Origin: Lachnoclostridium phytofermentans
Lineage (GTDB): Bacteria > Bacillota > Clostridia > Lachnospirales > Lachnospiraceae
Direction of reading: 5' to 3'
Assembly: GCA_003526525.1 (NCBI GenBank)
Contig: DPVV01000094.1
Span: 992 to 11,599 of the forward strand
DNA length: 10,608 bases
This document shows positions 7,057-10,608 of this stretch, one piece after another. Position 1 is the stretch's first letter. Each line of letters begins with the position of its first letter. Both the position numbers and the translations under genes were made by a program. The notes beneath the pieces are model-generated. The model did no database searches. It was not told the origin of the DNA and saw nothing but the letters and a program-made list of their open reading frames with translations.

Positions 7057-7098
7057 TTCTTATTCTATTTAAATTCTTCTTATTCTATTTAAATTCTT
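7052..7098. repeat. 20-bp tandem repeat at the 3' end of carB
   Basis: AATTCTTCTTATTCTATTTA at 7052-7071 is repeated exactly at 7072-7091 and partly (AATTCTT) at 7092-7098. The carB stop (complement of 7089-7091) falls at the end of the second copy, and the last codons lie in the partial third copy. Confidence 0.88.
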
Positions 7099-10000
7099 GC
7101 TATATCAATCAAACTTAATTCACCATCGGCAACATTTTCTAAACTTGTTAGTAATGCATTCGCTGTATCAAGGGAAGTTAAGCAGGTAACACCTGTTTCA
7201 ATTGACATGCGGCGGATTACGAAACCATCTCTGGATTTATCTCGTCCCTGGGTTGGAGTATCCACCACTAAGTCAATCTCATGTCCAAGAAGCAGGTCTA
7301 GGATGGTCGGAGATTCTCCGTCTACCTTCTGAACCGGAATAGCATCCACTCCGTTTTCATTTAGAACCCTTGCGGTACTTCTAGTAGCGTAGATTTCATA
7401 TCCAAGAGCTTTAAATCTTCTACCTACCGTTACTGCTTCTAATTTATCTGCATCCTTTACGGTAAGAATCATCTTCTTATGCTTTGGAAGATTGATACCC
7501 GCACCAAGGAATGCCTTATATAATGCTTCATTGAAAGTTCTTGCGATGCCAAGGCACTCACCTGTTGACTTCATTTCTGGACCTAAACCAATGTCAGCTC
7601 CACGTAGTTTCTCGAAGGAGAATACAGGCATTTTAATCGCAATATAATCTGCTTTTTTTGCAAGTCCTGTGCCATATCCTAAATCTGCAATTTTTTCTCC
7701 AAGAACTGCCTTCGATGCAAGCGAAACGATTGGAATATTGGTTACCTTACTAATGTATGGTACCGTACGTGAGGATCTTGGGTTAACCTCAATAACGTAA
7801 ACTTCTTCATTGTATACGATGAACTGGATATTGATTAAACCGATTACATTTAAGGACTTCGCTAATTTTCTTGTATAATCAACGATTACATCCTGTACCT
7901 TATTACTTATACTCTGAGCAGGATATACAGAGATACTATCTCCTGAGTGAATACCTGCTCTCTCGATGTGCTCCATGATACCTGGGATTAAGATATCCTC
8001 ACCATCACATACCGCATCCACTTCCACTTCTTTCCCCATCAAATACTTATCTACAAGGATTGGATGTTCCTGTACATTTCGGTTAATGATTTCCATAAAC
8101 TCACGGACATCATCATCACAGATTGCGATTTGCATTCCTGCACCGCCAAGTACGTATGAAGGTCGAACAAGAACTGGATAACCCAAATGATTTGCTGCCG
8201 TAATTGCTTCCTCTGTGGTAAATACAGTCTTACCAGCAGGTCTTGGAATACAGCATTTCTCTAGAATTTCGTCGAATAACTCACGATCTTCTGCAGCATC
8301 AACATTTTCTGCACTGGTTCCTAAGATTGGAACTCCCATCTTAAGAAGTGCTTCGGTTAATTTAATCGCTGTCTGACCACCAAACTGTACTACTGCGCCA
8401 TCTGGCTGTTCAAGATCTACGATATTTTCCACATCTTCTGGGGTTAATGGCTCAAAGTAAAGCTTATCTGCGATATCAAAGTCTGTACTTACTGTCTCTG
8501 GATTGTTATTTACGATAATTGTCTCGAAACCGCTCTTGCTCATAGACCATGTCGCATGTACGGAACAGTAATCAAACTCAATACCCTGTCCGATACGGAT
8601 TGGGCCAGAACCAAGTACTAATACTTTTTTCTTTGTCTTAGTAGCATCCACTTCATTCTCACTAGCAAAGCAGGAATAGTAGTAAGGGGTCTGTGCTTCA
8701 AACTCTGCAGCACAGGTATCAACGGTCTTAAACGCTGCATGAATTCCGAAATCTTCTTTACGAAGTTTCTTTACTTCTTCTAATGACTTGCCACTAAGCT
8801 GTGCAATCACACGATCTGGGAATTCCATACGCTTTGCTTCTAACATTAACTCTTTCGTTAATGGTTCTTCACTTAAGCGTTTTTCCATCTCAGTAAGTAT
8901 TGCAATTTTATCAATAAACCATAAATCAATCTTTGTAATATCGTTAATTTCTTCTGGTGTAATTCCACGGCGGATAGCTTCTGCGATAACAAAGATACGT
9001 CTATCATCAATCAAGTGAAGTTTCTCACGAATATCTTCCACACTGTCTTTGCTATAGTCCCCATAGTTCATACTATAGATATTCTGCTCAAGGGAACGTA
9101 CTGCCTTCATAAGAGCACCTTCGAAGTTTGTACAGATACTCATTACCTCACCAGTTGCCTTCATCTGAGTCGTTAAGGTTCTCTTTGCCATAATAAACTT
9201 ATCAAATGGCCACTTTGGAATCTTTACTACACAGTAATCAAGTGCTGGTTCGAAGCTTGCTACAGTTTTACCTGTGATCGCATTTGGAATCTCATCTAAG
9301 GTATAACCAAGTGCAATCTTTGCTGCAACCTTCGCAATTGGATATCCGGTTGCTTTTGAGGCAAGTGCAGAAGAGCGGCTTACACGAGGGTTAACTTCAA
9401 TTACACAGTACTCAAAGCTATCGGGTTTTAAGGCATACTGTACATTACATCCACCCGTAATATTTAACTCAGTAATAATATTTAAAGCAGAGGTACGTAA
9501 CATCTGATATTCTTTATCGGATAATGTCTGAGATGGAGCGACTACGATACTATCTCCTGTATGAACACCTACTGGATCTAAGTTTTCCATGTTACATACC
9601 GTAATACAGTTTCCTGCACCATCACGCATTACTTCATATTCAATCTCTTTCCACCCAGCGATACATCGCTCGATTAAGCACTGTCCAACACGGCTAAGAC
9701 GTAATCCATTCGTACAGATATCAATTAACTCTTCCTTATCCGCTGCGATACCACCACCAGATCCACCAAGGGTATAGGCTGGACGGATTACAACCGGATA
9801 TCCGATAATCTCTGCAAAATCAACTGCTGCAGTTACTGTAGTAACAACAACGCTGGCTGCACAAGGCTCACCGATTTTCTCCATCGTATTCTTAAACTCT
9901 AGACGGTCTTCTGCTTTTTTAATTGTTAATGAGGTAGTTCCGATTAGTTTGGTCCCTGTTTCAGCTAAAAATCCGGATTCCTCTAACTCCATTGCAATAT

Positions 10001-10289
10001 TTAACGCTGCCTGACCACCAAGAGTTGGGAGAACACTATCTGGTTTTTCTTTTAATATAATCTTCTTTACAACCTCTGGAGTTAATGGCTCAATGTAAAC
10101 CATATCTGCGATGTCTTTATCTGTCATGATAGTTGCTGGATTTGAGTTTACCAATACAACTGTAACTCCTTCTTCCTTTAACGAACGACAAGCTTGGGTA
10201 CCTGCATAATCAAACTCTGCTGCCTGGCCAATCACAATCGGGCCGGAACCAATCACTAAAACCTTCTTAATGTCATTATTCTTTGGCAT
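7089..10289 (-). CDS. carB: Carbamoyl-phosphate synthase large subunit
   Basis: A 1066-aa protein (E. coli CarB is 1073) that makes carbamoyl phosphate from bicarbonate, two ATP and ammonia passed on by CarA, feeding pyrimidine and arginine synthesis in the cytosol. The internal duplication is plain: VLVIGSGPIVIGQAAEFDYAG (10-30) recurs as VLVLGSGPIRIGQGIEFDY (556-574). The N-half (1 to about 400) has an ATP-grasp domain with RPAYTLGGSGGG (169-180) and EVNPR (298-302) and should form carboxyphosphate; about 400-550 is the oligomerisation region; the C-half (551 to about 935) has RPSYVLGGAG (709-718) and EVNPRSSR (834-841) and should phosphorylate carbamate; residues 936-1066 are the MGS-like allosteric domain, with TSLDTANALL near the end. 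All expected parts are present. The ATG overlaps the carA stop (TAATG), with GGAGG (10300-10304) inside carA, so the genes are coupled. Which effectors act on it cannot be read here. Confidence 0.98.
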   Translation of the reverse strand: MPKNNDIKKVLVIGSGPIVIGQAAEFDYAGTQACRSLKEEGVTVVLVNSNPATIMTDKDIADMVYIEPLTPEVVKKIILKEKPDSVLPTLGGQAALNIAMELEESGFLAETGTKLIGTTSLTIKKAEDRLEFKNTMEKIGEPCAASVVVTTVTAAVDFAEIIGYPVVIRPAYTLGGSGGGIAADKEELIDICTNGLRLSRVGQCLIERCIAGWKEIEYEVMRDGAGNCITVCNMENLDPVGVHTGDSIVVAPSQTLSDKEYQMLRTSALNIITELNITGGCNVQYALKPDSFEYCVIEVNPRVSRSSALASKATGYPIAKVAAKIALGYTLDEIPNAITGKTVASFEPALDYCVVKIPKWPFDKFIMAKRTLTTQMKATGEVMSICTNFEGALMKAVRSLEQNIYSMNYGDYSKDSVEDIREKLHLIDDRRIFVIAEAIRRGITPEEINDITKIDLWFIDKIAILTEMEKRLSEEPLTKELMLEAKRMEFPDRVIAQLSGKSLEEVKKLRKEDFGIHAAFKTVDTCAAEFEAQTPYYYSCFASENEVDATKTKKKVLVLGSGPIRIGQGIEFDYCSVHATWSMSKSGFETIIVNNNPETVSTDFDIADKLYFEPLTPEDVENIVDLEQPDGAVVQFGGQTAIKLTEALLKMGVPILGTSAENVDAAEDRELFDEILEKCCIPRPAGKTVFTTEEAITAANHLGYPVLVRPSYVLGGAGMQIAICDDDVREFMEIINRNVQEHPILVDKYLMGKEVEVDAVCDGEDILIPGIMEHIERAGIHSGDSISVYPAQSISNKVQDVIVDYTRKLAKSLNVIGLINIQFIVYNEEVYVIEVNPRSSRTVPYISKVTNIPIVSLASKAVLGEKIADLGYGTGLAKKADYIAIKMPVFSFEKLRGADIGLGPEMKSTGECLGIARTFNEALYKAFLGAGINLPKHKKMILTVKDADKLEAVTVGRRFKALGYEIYATRSTARVLNENGVDAIPVQKVDGESPTILDLLLGHEIDLVVDTPTQGRDKSRDGFVIRRMSIETGVTCLTSLDTANALLTSLENVADGELSLIDIARI

Positions 10290-10608
10290 TACGCATTTAC
10301 CTCCATCATCTTCATAAACTCATCAAATAGGAACTCGGAATCCTGTGGACCAGCACATGCTTCCGGATGGAACTGTACCGTAAAAATATTTTTATTCTTA
10401 TACTTAAGTCCCTCTATTGTCTTATCGTTTGCATTAATAAAGCGAACCTCTGCCTTAGCTTCATCAATGCTATCTTCCACAACTACATAGCCATGATTCT
10501 GGGAAGATAGATAAACGCGACCAGTTTCTAAATCTTTTACCGGATGGTTCGCTCCACGATGTCCGTACTTCATTTTCTTTGTTTCAAAATCATTTGCAAG
10601 TGCCATTA
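10289..10608 (-). CDS. carA: Carbamoyl-phosphate synthase small subunit, C-terminal part
   Basis: The last about 105 residues of the glutaminase subunit that hydrolyses glutamine and channels ammonia to CarB. The frame runs off the right edge; the Met at 10604-10606 is internal, preceding the LANDF segment that normally follows the GHQ of the nucleophile elbow. Visible features of the class I glutamine amidotransferase domain are KMKYGHRGANHPV, SQNHGYVV, and QFHPEACAGP with the catalytic His (10367-10369) and Glu (10361-10363). The nucleophilic Cys lies outside the window, so activity cannot be fully checked. The stop TAA shares one base with the carB start. The acidic MKMMEV tail also carries the carB ribosome binding site. 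Confidence 0.96.
   Translation of the reverse strand, partial: MALANDFETKKMKYGHRGANHPVKDLETGRVYLSSQNHGYVVVEDSIDEAKAEVRFINANDKTIEGLKYKNKNIFTVQFHPEACAGPQDSEFLFDEFMKMMEVNA

Noticed and set aside
8890..8901. TCAGTAAGTATT, identical to the right arm of the dyad at 3161-3172
   Set aside because: It lies within carB coding sequence without the other arm; a 12-base match in AT-rich DNA is best taken as chance.
8788..9018. Open frames antisense to carB (also 7966-8181 and 9589-9777)
   Set aside because: They are shadows of carB codon use with no RBS or recognisable content.

Overview
The window is AT-rich, densely coded DNA with strong AGGAGG-type ribosome binding sites and U-tailed hairpin terminators. 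It holds clostridial-looking proteins and most resembles a low-GC Gram-positive (Bacillota, Clostridia; a Lachnospiraceae-type genome is my best guess). That placement rests on style and protein appearance, not on a search.

Left part (1-6157, + strand): two paralogous MgtA-type (P3B) magnesium-transporting P-type ATPases lie head to tail. The first enters from outside the window and lacks about its first 78 residues. Its stop codon is fused to the ribosome binding site of a small orphan winged-helix regulator: an OmpR/PhoB-type DNA-binding domain with no receiver domain. A 400-base intergenic region follows. It contains a hairpin, a PhoB-box-like direct repeat (GCAAGAA twice, 11 bases apart), a candidate promoter with a weak -35, a perfect 12-bp inverted repeat overlapping its -10, and a 42-codon open frame with an excellent ribosome binding site. 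Then comes the second, full-length ATPase (920 aa). My reading is a self-contained magnesium-homeostasis module: the regulator made with ATPase 1 probably controls the promoter of ATPase 2, perhaps with a leader peptide as a second layer. The proteins and repeats are visible; the regulatory wiring is inference.

Middle part (6158-7088): a very strong terminator closes the second ATPase gene. Next is a promoter whose -35 is covered by a 7-1-7 palindrome, then a 138-aa predicted lipoprotein of unknown function, then a cluster of hairpins forming a likely bidirectional terminator between convergent genes.

Right part (7089-10608, - strand): carB and the 3' end of carA, the two subunits of carbamoyl-phosphate synthase, are joined by a TAATG stop/start overlap. 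This is ordinary pyrimidine/arginine housekeeping.

Two short tandem duplications (about 23 and 20 bp) sit at the 3' ends of the second ATPase gene and of carB, each including the last codons and stop.
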